DNA from: CALNYS01 sp942490855
GTDB taxonomy: Bacteria; Planctomycetota; Phycisphaerae; Phycisphaerales; UBA1924
Length of the DNA: 64,000 bases
Reading direction: 5' to 3'
Assembly: GCA_942490855.1 (NCBI GenBank)
Contig: CALNYS010000004.1
Coordinates: 1-64,000 of the forward strand
Positions 32,537-39,884 of the stretch are shown here, piece by piece (the stretch's first letter is position 1; each line of letters starts with the position of its first letter). The notes under the pieces are model-generated. The model was not told the DNA's origin. It saw nothing but the letters and a program-made list of their open reading frames with translations, and ran no database searches. The translations under genes and the position numbers were made by a program.

Positions 32537-34117
32537 ATGAAGGACGGGTCTCTCGCAAACAACCTTGTGCGGTTCTTGTGCTCGCTCGTCGCGTTCGGCG
32601 TCGGCTATTGGCTCGCCGACAAGACAGAGGTCAGCGCGACGTGGTCGCTCGGCACGTCCGGCGAGATCACGGTGAACGCGATCGGCGGCGCGGCGCTATT
32701 TGCTCTTGTGTGGCTTACGTGGCAGTTCAAAGGCCACAGCAGCGATAACAACAGCGGCAATGGCAACGGCGGGAGCGATGGCGCCGGCGGCGGTGGCGGC
32801 GGCTCACCCATCAATACAACGGGCCCAAACTCGCCAGTGATCACAGGAGACAATTCGTCTGTGACCTACGAAGGCGCCAGCAGCGAAGAACTCCGGCTGC
32901 TTCGCGAGGAGCTCGCTGACTTCCGTCGTAAGTTCGAAGCCGATCGCCCCGCGGCAGCGGAGGCCGTGCAGAACATTACCAGCGATGACGAGACTTTCGA
33001 ACGGGCAAGCACGCGGTATGTATCCGATCGCAAGCACGCCGGCATCACGTATCAGCAGTTGCTCGATGAATTACGCCAAGGAACTCCTGAAACGCTTTAC
33101 TCGTTCATTGATGAACAAATAAAGACACAGGGCGACGACCTTGTCGAGCTTCACCGCGAGCGAGCCGTCATCGGATACCGCCTCGGCAAGATCGATGACG
33201 CCAAGCGTTCGCTTAAGAGCATTCTCGCACACAAGCCGAACGACGCCGACGCGATCAACCGCCTCGGCGTCATCGCCTATCTGCACGGCGATCTTGACAC
33301 TGCATTCGCGCAGTACACCCAGTTGCTTGAGGCCGATCCTGATGACCGTATCAGAGCCGTCGCACTCGGCAACTTGGGCCTCGTTGCCCAAACTCGCGGA
33401 GACCTCGATGAGGCCTTACGTCTCTACCGGGAATCGTGCGAGATCGATAAGCAACTCGACTATCCAGCAGGGCAGGCTAGCGCACTCGGCAACATGGGAA
33501 ATGTTGCCCAAATCCGCGGAATGCTAGAAAAAGCCACGCAACTCTACAGCGAATCGCTTGACATTTACACGCGGCTTGGCCGGCTCGAAGGGCAGGCGAA
33601 AACGCTCAATAATATGGGAGTGATCGCCAAGACCCGTGGAGAATTTGACCAAGCTATGCGCCTTTACCGGGAGGCGCACAAAATCTATGTGAGCCTAGGC
33701 AATCTCGAAGGGCAGGCTACACTGTACAGCAACATGGGTGTGGTCGCCCACCTGCGAGGCAACCACGACGATGCCATGATTCATTATTGCGAGTCACTTA
33801 GAATTTATAAGCAGCTAGGCAGCATAAATGGGCAAGCCATTGCCCTTGGCAACATGGGCATCGTTTCAAAATTGCGCAACGACCTCGATCAAGCACAACG
33901 TTATTACAATGAAGCACTCGAACTTGCAAAACAACATGGCAACCTCGAACGCCAAGGGATCCAGCTCGCCAATCTCGGCAACGTCGCCCAGACCCGCGGC
34001 GACCTCCCCGAAGCACGCCGCCTCTGGACCGACGCCCTCGAGCTGTTCGATCGCGTCGGCATGGCGTCAGAGATTGAAGAAGTCAAAGGCTGGCTCGCCG
34101 AACTCCCTCCCGAGTAA
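32537..34117 (+). CDS. Membrane-anchored tetratricopeptide-repeat protein
   Basis: A 526-residue protein. The ATG at 32537 (MKDGSLANNLVRFLCSLVAF) follows GGAGATGG. Two membrane helices (residues about 10-30 and 48-65) are followed by a Gly/Asn/Ser linker and a coiled coil (SEELRLLREELADFRRKFEA). From residue about 205 come at least eight TPR units of about 40 residues, with patterns GDLDEALRLYRESCEIDKQL and GQATLYSNMGVVAHLRGNHD, like the kinesin-light-chain/Rapsyn TPR type. The repeats are near-copies at DNA level with a 120-bp period. GC content falls clearly here (24 of 60 bases at 33781-33840), unlike its neighbours, suggesting recent expansion or transfer. Partner unknown. Confidence 0.85.
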   Translation: MKDGSLANNLVRFLCSLVAFGVGYWLADKTEVSATWSLGTSGEITVNAIGGAALFALVWLTWQFKGHSSDNNSGNGNGGSDGAGGGGGGSPINTTGPNSPVITGDNSSVTYEGASSEELRLLREELADFRRKFEADRPAAAEAVQNITSDDETFERASTRYVSDRKHAGITYQQLLDELRQGTPETLYSFIDEQIKTQGDDLVELHRERAVIGYRLGKIDDAKRSLKSILAHKPNDADAINRLGVIAYLHGDLDTAFAQYTQLLEADPDDRIRAVALGNLGLVAQTRGDLDEALRLYRESCEIDKQLDYPAGQASALGNMGNVAQIRGMLEKATQLYSESLDIYTRLGRLEGQAKTLNNMGVIAKTRGEFDQAMRLYREAHKIYVSLGNLEGQATLYSNMGVVAHLRGNHDDAMIHYCESLRIYKQLGSINGQAIALGNMGIVSKLRNDLDQAQRYYNEALELAKQHGNLERQGIQLANLGNVAQTRGDLPEARRLWTDALELFDRVGMASEIEEVKGWLAELPPE

Positions 34118-34199
34118 CCCCCTCCCCCGCGTTGCCCCCCCGCCTTCCCCCGGCTAGCGTGCTCCCTCCGTTCCTTCTCCCCCTCGCCGGAGCGCACGC

Positions 34200-35696
34200 G
34201 TGCCCGAAACGACCTCTCTCCCGGTCCTCCAGCCCCGCCCCGACGACGCCCCGAAGGAAAAATGCGCCGTGTTCGGCTCGTGGGGGGCGCCGGACTGCGT
34301 CAGCCTGTCCTACTACGGGCTCTACGCCCAGCAGCACCGCGGGCAGGAGTCGGCGGGGATCGCGGCATCGGACGGGCGGGCGATCCACGGGCACACCGGG
34401 ATGGGGCTCGTGTCGGAGGTCTTCTCCCCCCGCGTCCTGCGCGACCTCAACGAGACCGCACGCGGCGAGGGCGCCCAGCCCCGCGGCGCGATCGGGCACA
34501 CCCGCTACTCGACCTACGGCTCCAAGACCGCCAACTGCCAGCCCATCGTGCAGTCGTACTCGGGCGGGCCCGTCGCGGTGGCGCACAACGGGAACCTCGT
34601 GAACGCGGCGCTGATCCGCCACCTCTACGAGCAGGCCGGGCACATCTTCCACACGACCAGCGACAGCGAGATCGTCTTCCACCTGCTCGCGTCGCCCGAG
34701 GCGCAGCAGACGCACGACCCGCTCGCGGCGGCGCTGCGGCGCTTGCAGGGCGCGTTCTCGATGGTGTTCCTCTTCCCCGACCGCATCGAGGTCGCCCGCG
34801 ACCCGTGGGGGTGGCGCCCGTTGTGCCTGGGCGAGACGGACGACGGGTTCCCCATCGTCGCGAGCGAGACGGTGGCGCTCGACGCGATCGGCGCCAAGCG
34901 GGTGCGTTCGATCGAGCCGGGCGAGATCGTCACGCTGAGCGACGAGGGGGTGTTCTCGCGGCGCTTCGCGGACCCGGCGCCGAGGCGGGCGCACTGCGTC
35001 TTCGAGCACGTCTACTTCGCGAACCCCGCGAGCCGGCTGTTCGGGCAGACGGTGCAGATCGTGCGCGAGCGTCTGGGCGAGCAGCTGGCGAAAGAGGCGC
35101 CGGTGGAGGCGGACTGGATCATGCCGATGCCCGACTCCGGACGCAGCGCCGCGAACGGGTACGCCCGCGCCAGCGGCATCCCGTACCGCGAGGGCATCGT
35201 GCCCAACCGCTACGTCGGGCGCACGTTCATCAAGCCCAGCCAGGAAGAGCGCCAGCGCGCCGTGTCGCTGAAGCTGTCGGTCGTGGACGAGATCGTAAAA
35301 GACAAGAAGCTCGTCGTCGTCGACGACTCCATCGTCCGCGGCACCACGACGCGGACGAAGATGCAGCAGCTCTACAAAGCCGGGGCGAAGGAAGTCCACC
35401 TGCGCATCAGCTGCCCCCCTATCAAGCACCCGTGCTACTTCGGCGTGGACTTCGCGAAGCGTGACGAGCTCGTCGCGCACGAACGCACGAACGAAGAGAT
35501 CCGCGTCTTCCTCGGCGTGGACTCGCTGCACTTCCTGAGCCTCGACGGCCTGCTCGACGCGGCCGAGAGCCCGTCGGCGCCGCGCGAGCACTACTGCACC
35601 GCGTGCTACTCGGGCGAGTACCGCATCGACGTCGACCACCCCCACGCCGAGGGCGTGCTGACCGACCGCCAGCCGACGATGTTCGAAGAGGCGTGA
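34200..35696 (+). CDS. purF: Amidophosphoribosyltransferase
   Basis: A 498-residue enzyme for the first committed step of purine synthesis, converting PRPP and glutamine to phosphoribosylamine. The start is a GTG at 34200. A 21-residue propeptide precedes Cys22 (KEKCAVFGSWG), which must become the N-terminal nucleophile after cleavage, as in the Bacillus-type enzyme. Domain landmarks are YGLYAQQHRGQESAGIA, IGHTRYSTYGS, and the PRPP loop VVVDDSIVRGTTTRTKM. Cys residues in SCPPIKHPCYFGVDF and HYCTACYSGEYRID fit the [4Fe-4S] cluster of that type. Followed at once by a REP-like repeat. No other pur gene is adjacent. Confidence 0.96.
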   Translation: MPETTSLPVLQPRPDDAPKEKCAVFGSWGAPDCVSLSYYGLYAQQHRGQESAGIAASDGRAIHGHTGMGLVSEVFSPRVLRDLNETARGEGAQPRGAIGHTRYSTYGSKTANCQPIVQSYSGGPVAVAHNGNLVNAALIRHLYEQAGHIFHTTSDSEIVFHLLASPEAQQTHDPLAAALRRLQGAFSMVFLFPDRIEVARDPWGWRPLCLGETDDGFPIVASETVALDAIGAKRVRSIEPGEIVTLSDEGVFSRRFADPAPRRAHCVFEHVYFANPASRLFGQTVQIVRERLGEQLAKEAPVEADWIMPMPDSGRSAANGYARASGIPYREGIVPNRYVGRTFIKPSQEERQRAVSLKLSVVDEIVKDKKLVVVDDSIVRGTTTRTKMQQLYKAGAKEVHLRISCPPIKHPCYFGVDFAKRDELVAHERTNEEIRVFLGVDSLHFLSLDGLLDAAESPSAPREHYCTACYSGEYRIDVDHPHAEGVLTDRQPTMFEEA

Positions 35697-35704
35697 GCGT
35701 CTCA

Positions 35705-35778
35705 GTAGGGCGGGTGCTCGCACCCGCCGTCTCCGTCGCGCGCCGCGCCAAACCGGCGGCTGCGAGCAGCCGCCCTAC
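35705..35778. repeat. BIME-like 74-bp repeat, copy 1 (two inverted REPs)
   Basis: Begins GTAG and ends CTAC. The left hairpin GGCGGGTGCTCGCACCCGCC (loop CTCG) and the right hairpin GGCGGCTGCGAGCAGCCGCC (loop CGAG) are both perfect, separated by a 26-bp spacer. Each hairpin has the GTAG tetranucleotide on its outer side, as in proteobacterial REPs. Its final CTA is the TAG stop of the small membrane-protein gene. Confidence 0.92.
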
Positions 35779-36110
35779 AAGCTCCATGACGCGAGCACGC
35801 CGATCACTCCAAGTGGCCACGCGAACCCACACACCACGCAGATCGCGATGCATTGCCGTCGCGGGAAACCAGGGTGCTTTTCGCTCACAAGATATTTGTG
35901 AAGCCAGCGTCCGGTCCGCACATAGAGCAGGTACGCAACCGCAGCCGGGATCGGAAGCGCGAGGACGAACGTTTCGCCCTGAAAACCGAGAAGCGAAACG
36001 CCAACGAATGCAACGGGGATAAACGCCACGTTCACCAGCGCGGTTGTGACAAGACAGAGCGCAATGGTGTCTGCGTAGCCAGCTGAGACTGCTCGCCCTT
36101 GTGTCTCCAT
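35775..36110 (-). CDS. Small hydrophobic membrane protein of unknown function
   Basis: A 111-residue protein that I do not recognise, with three hydrophobic stretches (residues about 15-45, 47-63 and 85-108; for example LCLVTTALVNVAFIPVAFVG and FVLALPIPAAVAYLLYV). Its TAG stop is formed by the last bases of REP copy 1, so the repeat sits exactly at its 3' end and may have truncated it. The gene lies between REP copies 1 and 2, and its GC content and codon use are lower than those of purF. No recognisable operon partner. Confidence 0.55.
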   Translation of the reverse strand: METQGRAVSAGYADTIALCLVTTALVNVAFIPVAFVGVSLLGFQGETFVLALPIPAAVAYLLYVRTGRWLHKYLVSEKHPGFPRRQCIAICVVCGFAWPLGVIGVLASWSL

Positions 36111-36186
36111 TGAGCGATCATACCGCCCTTATCATACAAGGCTGTACGAAACGCACTGCATACGCGCCGAGCGTAGACGCCTCCCT

Positions 36187-36260
36187 GTAGGGCGGGTGCT
36201 CGCGCCCGCCGTCTCCGTCGCGCGCCGCGCCAAACCGGCGGCTGCGAGCAGCCGCCCTAT
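36187..36260. repeat. BIME-like 74-bp repeat, copy 2, flanking the RAYT gene
   Basis: Same 74-bp design and orientation as copy 1; one A-to-G change in the left hairpin (GCTCGCGCCC) and a final T for C. Its CTA at 36257-36259 is the TAG stop of the transposase gene. With copy 3 it brackets that gene, giving an element of 657 bp (36187-36843). Confidence 0.92.
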
Positions 36261-36766
36261 GGTTCACCGAGATCGAAGCCGGGTGCAACGGGATCGTTCG
36301 TAACGCCCCAGTTCGGCGTGTACGCGCCGGAGCGTGCGAATCGCCGAAACGACGACCACCGCCACGCACGCGGCCGAGCAACGTACCCGTGCTTGACCGG
36401 ATTGAAGTGGATGTAGTCCGCGATCTGACGAAACTCGTCATCATCACGCACCCATCGCTCCCAATACCGAGGCTGCCAAAGAGCTCCGGCGGGAGCGCCT
36501 AAACGACGGGTCACTCGCGCTTTGATACGCCGCCAACGTTCAGGGAACCCGCTGTCCCCAGGCGGCAAGCGCCAGACCGTGTGTAAATGATCCGGCAGGG
36601 CAACGACACATTCAACGACAAACGGTAGTTCTTGGGCGGTTTCACGCCGAGCAGCGCGCAACGCGCGCTGGGCATCCGCCGAGCCGAGCCAACGCTTCCG
36701 ATCCTTCGTCACGACCGTGAAGAAGTACCTCCCACCGCCAATCCGTACGCGTCGATAGTTCGGCAT
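36257..36766 (-). CDS. REP-associated tyrosine transposase (RAYT, IS200-like Y1 transposase family)
   Basis: A 169-residue protein starting MPNYRRVRIGGGRYFFTVVT, the normal opening of RAYT proteins. The HUH-like metal site reads ALPDHLHTVWRLPP (His-x-His), and the presumed catalytic Tyr lies in IHFNPVKHGYV after QIADYIHFNPVKHG. The WQPRYWERWVRDDDEFRQIA block is highly typical of the family. The protein binds REP hairpins and cleaves single-stranded DNA in studied cases. It is bracketed by two REP-type repeats (copies 2 and 3), with a third 410 bp beyond copy 2. The stop codon lies inside repeat copy 2. No frameshift is visible. Confidence 0.93.
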   Translation of the reverse strand: MPNYRRVRIGGGRYFFTVVTKDRKRWLGSADAQRALRAARRETAQELPFVVECVVALPDHLHTVWRLPPGDSGFPERWRRIKARVTRRLGAPAGALWQPRYWERWVRDDDEFRQIADYIHFNPVKHGYVARPRAWRWSSFRRFARSGAYTPNWGVTNDPVAPGFDLGEP

Positions 36767-36769
36767 CCC

Positions 36770-36843
36770 GTGAGGCAGGTGCTCGCACCCGCCGTCTCCG
36801 TCGCGCGCCGTGCCGTACCGGCGGCTGCGAGCAGCCGCCCTAC
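36770..36843. repeat. BIME-like 74-bp repeat, copy 3, flanking the RAYT start and ogt stop
   Basis: Same length and orientation. The left arm is degenerate (GTGAGGCAGGTG for GTAGGGCGGGTG), the right hairpin is perfect and ends CTAC. Its CTA at 36840-36842 is the TAG stop of ogt, exactly as copies 1 and 2 supply the stops of their neighbours. Confidence 0.9.
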
Positions 36844-37361
36844 AGGAGTGTTTGCAGCGCCCCCTCGTGCTCCAACAACCGCTTCTTCGTCTCGAGCCCG
36901 CCGCCGAACCCCGTCAGCGAGCCGTTCGAACCCACCACCCGGTGGCACGGCGTGATGATGGGGATCGGGTTCGCGCCGCTCGCCGCACCGACGGCGCGGG
37001 ACGCGCTGGGCTTGCCCAGTTCCTCCGCGATCGACCCGTAGGTGCGCACCTGCCCAAACGGGATGCCGCGCATGATCGCCCACACGGATTCCTGAAACGC
37101 GGTCCCGCCGGCGTCGAGCGCGAGCCCGTCGAACGCGGCCGCGTCGCCCTCGAAGTACGCCGCGAAGCGCTCGCATAAGCGGTGCGGGTCTCCGCCCCCT
37201 CTCCCTCGGGGGGAGGGCTGGGGTGAGGGCTCCCCGAGCTCGGCGATCCGCTTCTCCCCGGCGCACCCGCAGCTGCCCGGGAACTGCACCGCGCGCAGCG
37301 CGTCATCCGTAAAGAGCGCTTTGAGTGCGCCGATGGGCGTTTCGATGATCAGCGTGTGCAT
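36840..37361 (-). CDS. ogt: Methylated-DNA--[protein]-cysteine S-methyltransferase
   Basis: A 173-residue DNA-repair protein that takes the methyl group from O6-methylguanine onto a cysteine. Cys139 lies in the canonical site ITPCHRVVGSNGSLTGF. The helix-turn-helix part reads FGQVRTYGSIAEELGKPSAS with RAVGAASGANP. I chose ATG 37361 (MHTLIIETPIGALKALF). Residues about 44-59 (PSPQPSPRGRGGG) do not belong to the family: they are encoded by a GC-rich palindromic repeat at 37194-37229 inserted in frame within the variable N-terminal part. The stop TAG lies inside REP copy 3. It overlaps the flavin-reductase gene by 13 bases. Confidence 0.93.
   Translation of the reverse strand: MHTLIIETPIGALKALFTDDALRAVQFPGSCGCAGEKRIAELGEPSPQPSPRGRGGGDPHRLCERFAAYFEGDAAAFDGLALDAGGTAFQESVWAIMRGIPFGQVRTYGSIAEELGKPSASRAVGAASGANPIPIITPCHRVVGSNGSLTGFGGGLETKKRLLEHEGALQTLL
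37194..37229. repeat. GC-rich palindromic repeat inserted in frame within ogt
   Basis: On the + strand CCCCCTCTCCCTC is followed by GGGGGGAGGG and CTGGGGTGAGGG, the pattern of a dispersed repeat seen in many GC-rich genomes, whose translation gives PSPQPSPRGRG-like peptides. It adds a multiple of three, so ogt stays open. Recognition is by general resemblance. Confidence 0.6.
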
Positions 37362-37999
37362 GACTTCCCCTCCAACGCCGCGCGACCCCAAGGGAGGTCG
37401 AAGCGGGCGTCTGTTCGGCAGTACGTGACCCCCGCCATCCGCCCCACGGCGGCGAGCTTCTCTGGGTCGATGTGGTGGCGTTCGTTGATCAGATCGTCCT
37501 GGACATAGACGCTTACGACGCGCCCGATGACGATGTTCCCCCCGCTGGGCGCTCCGGGGTTCATCCGCACGATCTGGTGCGTGACGCACTCGTACGCGAT
37601 GGGCGCCCCCGTCACCCGCGGCGGGCGCACCGCGGCGCTCGCCGTCGGCTCCAGCCCCGCCAGCTCCCACTCGCTCTCGCCGTAGGGCAGGACCTCCGCG
37701 GTCACCGCCATCGCCCGCGCCTGCGTCTCGCACACGATGTTCACCACGAACTCGCCCACGCCGTTGGCCGGGTCGGCGTTCACCAGCGAGTCCTTCTCGC
37801 GCCCGTCGCTCCCGTTGGCCGGACAAAAGAGCACCGTCATCGGGTCGCTGCCCACGCCGCAGCAGAACGAGTACGGCGCCAGGTTCAGCGCCCCGTCGCC
37901 CGACTGCGTGGACACCCACGCGATCGGCCTCGGCACGATCCCGCCCACGAGCAGCTTGTAGCGCTCCGCGACGCCGAGCTGGTCAGGGGACACGATCAC
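37349..37999 (-). CDS. Flavin reductase family protein (FMN-binding split barrel)
   Basis: A 216-residue protein. I chose GTG 37999 because it overlaps the stop of the upstream VOC gene by four bases (GTGA) and gives VIVSPDQLGVAERYKLLVGG, followed by the family block IVPRPIAWVSTQS. Further landmarks are NLAPYSFCCGVGSDPMTVLF and GEFVVNIV; the C-terminal part contains GGNIVIGRVVSVYVQDD and HIDPEKLAAVGRMAG. These proteins bind FMN and pass electrons from NAD(P)H; the partner oxygenase is unknown. It overlaps ogt by 13 bases, so VOC protein, flavin reductase and ogt form one transcription unit. Confidence 0.88.
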   Translation of the reverse strand: MIVSPDQLGVAERYKLLVGGIVPRPIAWVSTQSGDGALNLAPYSFCCGVGSDPMTVLFCPANGSDGREKDSLVNADPANGVGEFVVNIVCETQARAMAVTAEVLPYGESEWELAGLEPTASAAVRPPRVTGAPIAYECVTHQIVRMNPGAPSGGNIVIGRVVSVYVQDDLINERHHIDPEKLAAVGRMAGVTYCRTDARFDLPWGRAALEGKSCTR

Positions 38000-38412
38000 T
38001 CGGCGATCTCGCTGATCCGCTGCGCGAACGTCACGAGCACCCCGCCCGGGGCGCGCACGCCGAACTCGCGCATCCCGTAGAACGTCTCGCGCTCCTCCAT
38101 CACCATCTCGCACCCCTCTGCCTTCGCGCGGTACGCGGCGAGGTCCCCCACCTCGATGTACAGCGCGGTCCCCTCCTTGGCGATCGACGCCCCAAGTGTT
38201 TCCGGCGCGTCCTTCTCGATGCTCGCCCGGCTCTGGAGCATCAGCGTAAACCCGTCGCCCTGGAACATCACAAACCCCACCGGCTGCCCGGCGGGGGCTT
38301 TTGAAGGATCAACCGGCAGCTCGACCGCCACGGGCAAGCCGAAGCGGTCCTTCCAGAACGCCAGCGGCTCGCTGAGGTCGTCGTACACGAAGAGCGGGGC
38401 GATGCGTTTCAT
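37996..38412 (-). CDS. VOC-family (glyoxalase/bleomycin-resistance-like) protein
   Basis: A 138-residue single-domain protein. ATG 38412 opens MKRIAPLFVYDDLSEPLAFW, the usual VOC beginning, with the open frame running 30 codons further up without family likeness. The second half has GTALYIEVGDLAAYRAKA and FYGMREFGVRAPGGVLVTFA. VOC proteins bind a metal or small ligand across paired beta-alpha-beta-beta-beta units; a single domain would dimerise. Substrate unknown. It overlaps the flavin-reductase gene (GTGA) and is divergent from the threonine dehydratase gene, with 74 bp between starts. Confidence 0.82.
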   Translation of the reverse strand: MKRIAPLFVYDDLSEPLAFWKDRFGLPVAVELPVDPSKAPAGQPVGFVMFQGDGFTLMLQSRASIEKDAPETLGASIAKEGTALYIEVGDLAAYRAKAEGCEMVMEERETFYGMREFGVRAPGGVLVTFAQRISEIAE

Positions 38413-38486
38413 CTCAGGCCTCCTTGGGTCGCGAGAGCATACCAAACATCGACCTTCCACGCACAACATATCTATGCTTCCACGCC

Positions 38487-39470
38487 ATGACCACAGCCGC
38501 ACTCCCCGTCTCGTTCGCCGACGTCCGCGCCGCCGCTGATCGCCTCGCCGGCGTCGCCCACCGCACCCCCGTGATGACCAGCCGGACGCTCGACGAGCGG
38601 GCCGGCTGCTCCGTCTTCCTCAAGTGCGAGAACCTCCAGCGCGTGGGCGCCTTCAAGTTCCGCGGCGGGTACAACGCCGTGTCGCAACTCAGCGACGCGG
38701 AGAAGGCCGCCGGCGTCGTCACGTTCAGCTCGGGCAACCACGCGCAGGCCATCGCGCTCGCCTCGAAGCTCTGCGGCGTGCGCGCCACGATCGTCATGCC
38801 CCACGACGCCCCGCGCGTGAAGATGGACGCCGTCCGCGGCTACGGCGCCGAGATCGTCGAGTACCACCGCAGCGAAGAAGACCGCGAGGTCAAGGCCCGC
38901 GCTATCGCCGACGCGACCGGCGCCGCGATCATCCCCCCCTTCGACAACGAGCACGTCATCGCCGGGCAGGGAACCTTCGCGATGGAGCTCCTCGAGGAGG
39001 TCCCCGACCTCGACTGGCTCTTCGTATGCGTCGGCGGCGGCGGGCTCATCTCCGGCTGCGCGATCGCCGCGGCGGAGATGGCGCCGAAATGCAAGGTCGT
39101 AGGCGTCGAGCCCGCGACCGGCGACGACGCCTGCCGGAGCTTCCGCGCCGGCGTGCTCACCCGCATCGACACGCCGAAAACCATCTGCGACGGCGCCGCG
39201 ACGAACTCCATCGGCGAGCGCAACTTCGCGATCGTCAAAGCCCTCGTCCACGACATGACCAGCGTCCCCGACGACGCCGTCCTCCGCGCGATGAAGCTCG
39301 TGTGGGAGCGGATGAAGCTGGTCGTCGAACCGACAGGAGCCCTCGCGCTCGCGGGCGTCCTCGAGGGCGGCGTCGAAGGCATCAAGCCCGGCGACAAGGT
39401 CGGCGTGACGGTCTCGGGCGGGAACGTGGACGTGGTGCGGGCGGCGGAATTGCTCGGCCAGCTCTCGTAA
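38487..39470 (+). CDS. Threonine/serine dehydratase (PLP-dependent, short form)
   Basis: A 327-residue fold-type II PLP enzyme. ATG 38487 (MTTAALPVSFADVRAAADRL) fits the family better than the open frame further up. The PLP Lys is in GAFKFRGGYNAVSQL, the substrate loop is TFSSGNHAQAIALA, and the phosphate-binding loop reads VCVGGGGLISGC. There is no C-terminal ACT regulatory domain, so it resembles catabolic TdcB or serine racemase more than biosynthetic IlvA. It would deaminate threonine to 2-oxobutanoate or serine to pyruvate. Racemase activity cannot be excluded. It is monocistronic here. Confidence 0.9.
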   Translation: MTTAALPVSFADVRAAADRLAGVAHRTPVMTSRTLDERAGCSVFLKCENLQRVGAFKFRGGYNAVSQLSDAEKAAGVVTFSSGNHAQAIALASKLCGVRATIVMPHDAPRVKMDAVRGYGAEIVEYHRSEEDREVKARAIADATGAAIIPPFDNEHVIAGQGTFAMELLEEVPDLDWLFVCVGGGGLISGCAIAAAEMAPKCKVVGVEPATGDDACRSFRAGVLTRIDTPKTICDGAATNSIGERNFAIVKALVHDMTSVPDDAVLRAMKLVWERMKLVVEPTGALALAGVLEGGVEGIKPGDKVGVTVSGGNVDVVRAAELLGQLS

Positions 39471-39507
39471 CAGCATCACTAAAGATGAACACCACTGGGA
39501 TGGGTGC

Positions 39508-39529
39508 CACTGGCAGCTCGCTGCCAGTG
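39508..39529. repeat. REP-like hairpin after the dehydratase gene
   Basis: A perfect 9-bp palindrome CACTGGCAG-CTCG-CTGCCAGTG with the same CTCG tetraloop as the left REP hairpin at 35705, but a different stem. It lies 38 bp past the stop of the dehydratase gene. Flanks (GGTGC and CTAAC) are not GTAG. Confidence 0.6.
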
Positions 39530-39581
39530 CTAACGGCGACGCACACCCAACTGGAAGGCACGCTGCCAGCGGCGCCCGGCG

Positions 39582-39884
39582 TTAGCCGTACGCGTCCACC
39601 AGAGACTGCAGCACGCCGAACCACATCAGGTCCGCCAGCGCCGCCGCGGCGCTCCACACGAACATGTTCGCGCTTCCCTTTTTGAGCGAGCGCACGAACG
39701 CCGTCACAACGATCCAGTGCGCGATCGCCAGCGCCGCGATGGGCGCCCACACCGGGGCGCTCGTGAGCACGCGGCTCAGCAGCACGCCCGCCACCGCGAT
39801 GAACGGCCCGAGGAAGATCGCGACGAAGACCACGCCGCCGCCGCGTTTGGGTTCCTGCGCTGCCTCGCCCGTTGCCTCGCTCAT
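39582..39884 (-). CDS. Small membrane protein of unknown function
   Basis: A 100-residue protein; ATG 39884 gives MSEATGEAAQEPKRGGGVVF, and its start overlaps the rlmN stop by four bases (ATGA), so it is translated from the rlmN message. Three hydrophobic segments are visible: VVFVAIFLGPFIAVAGVLLS, APIAALAIAHWIVVTAFV and the C-terminal SAAAALADLMWFGVLQSL. The loop between the last two is basic (RSLKKGS). I do not recognise the family. Confidence 0.65.
   Translation of the reverse strand: MSEATGEAAQEPKRGGGVVFVAIFLGPFIAVAGVLLSRVLTSAPVWAPIAALAIAHWIVVTAFVRSLKKGSANMFVWSAAAALADLMWFGVLQSLVDAYG

Larger units (their letters stand above)
36187..36843 (-). mobile_element. RAYT element: REP-associated tyrosine transposase gene bracketed by two 74-bp repeats
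   Basis: The transposase gene fills nearly all of the space between repeat copies 2 and 3, which are direct copies of each other. The gene's start is 3 bp from copy 3 and its stop lies inside copy 2. This resembles a REPtron: RAYT proteins of the Y1/HUH superfamily bind GTAG-tagged REP hairpins flanking their own gene. RAYTs are usually single-copy and domesticated rather than actively jumping. Confidence 0.85.

Noticed and set aside
35705..36843. CRISPR array
   Set aside because: Only three repeat copies, spaced by about 400-500 bp of genes, with hairpin pairs rather than short repeat-spacer units; no cas genes.
36187..36843. Complete active IS200/IS605 element
   Set aside because: The transposase is of the RAYT type, with a His-x-His site and REP flanks; no tnpB and no left/right-end pair of an IS200/IS605 element.
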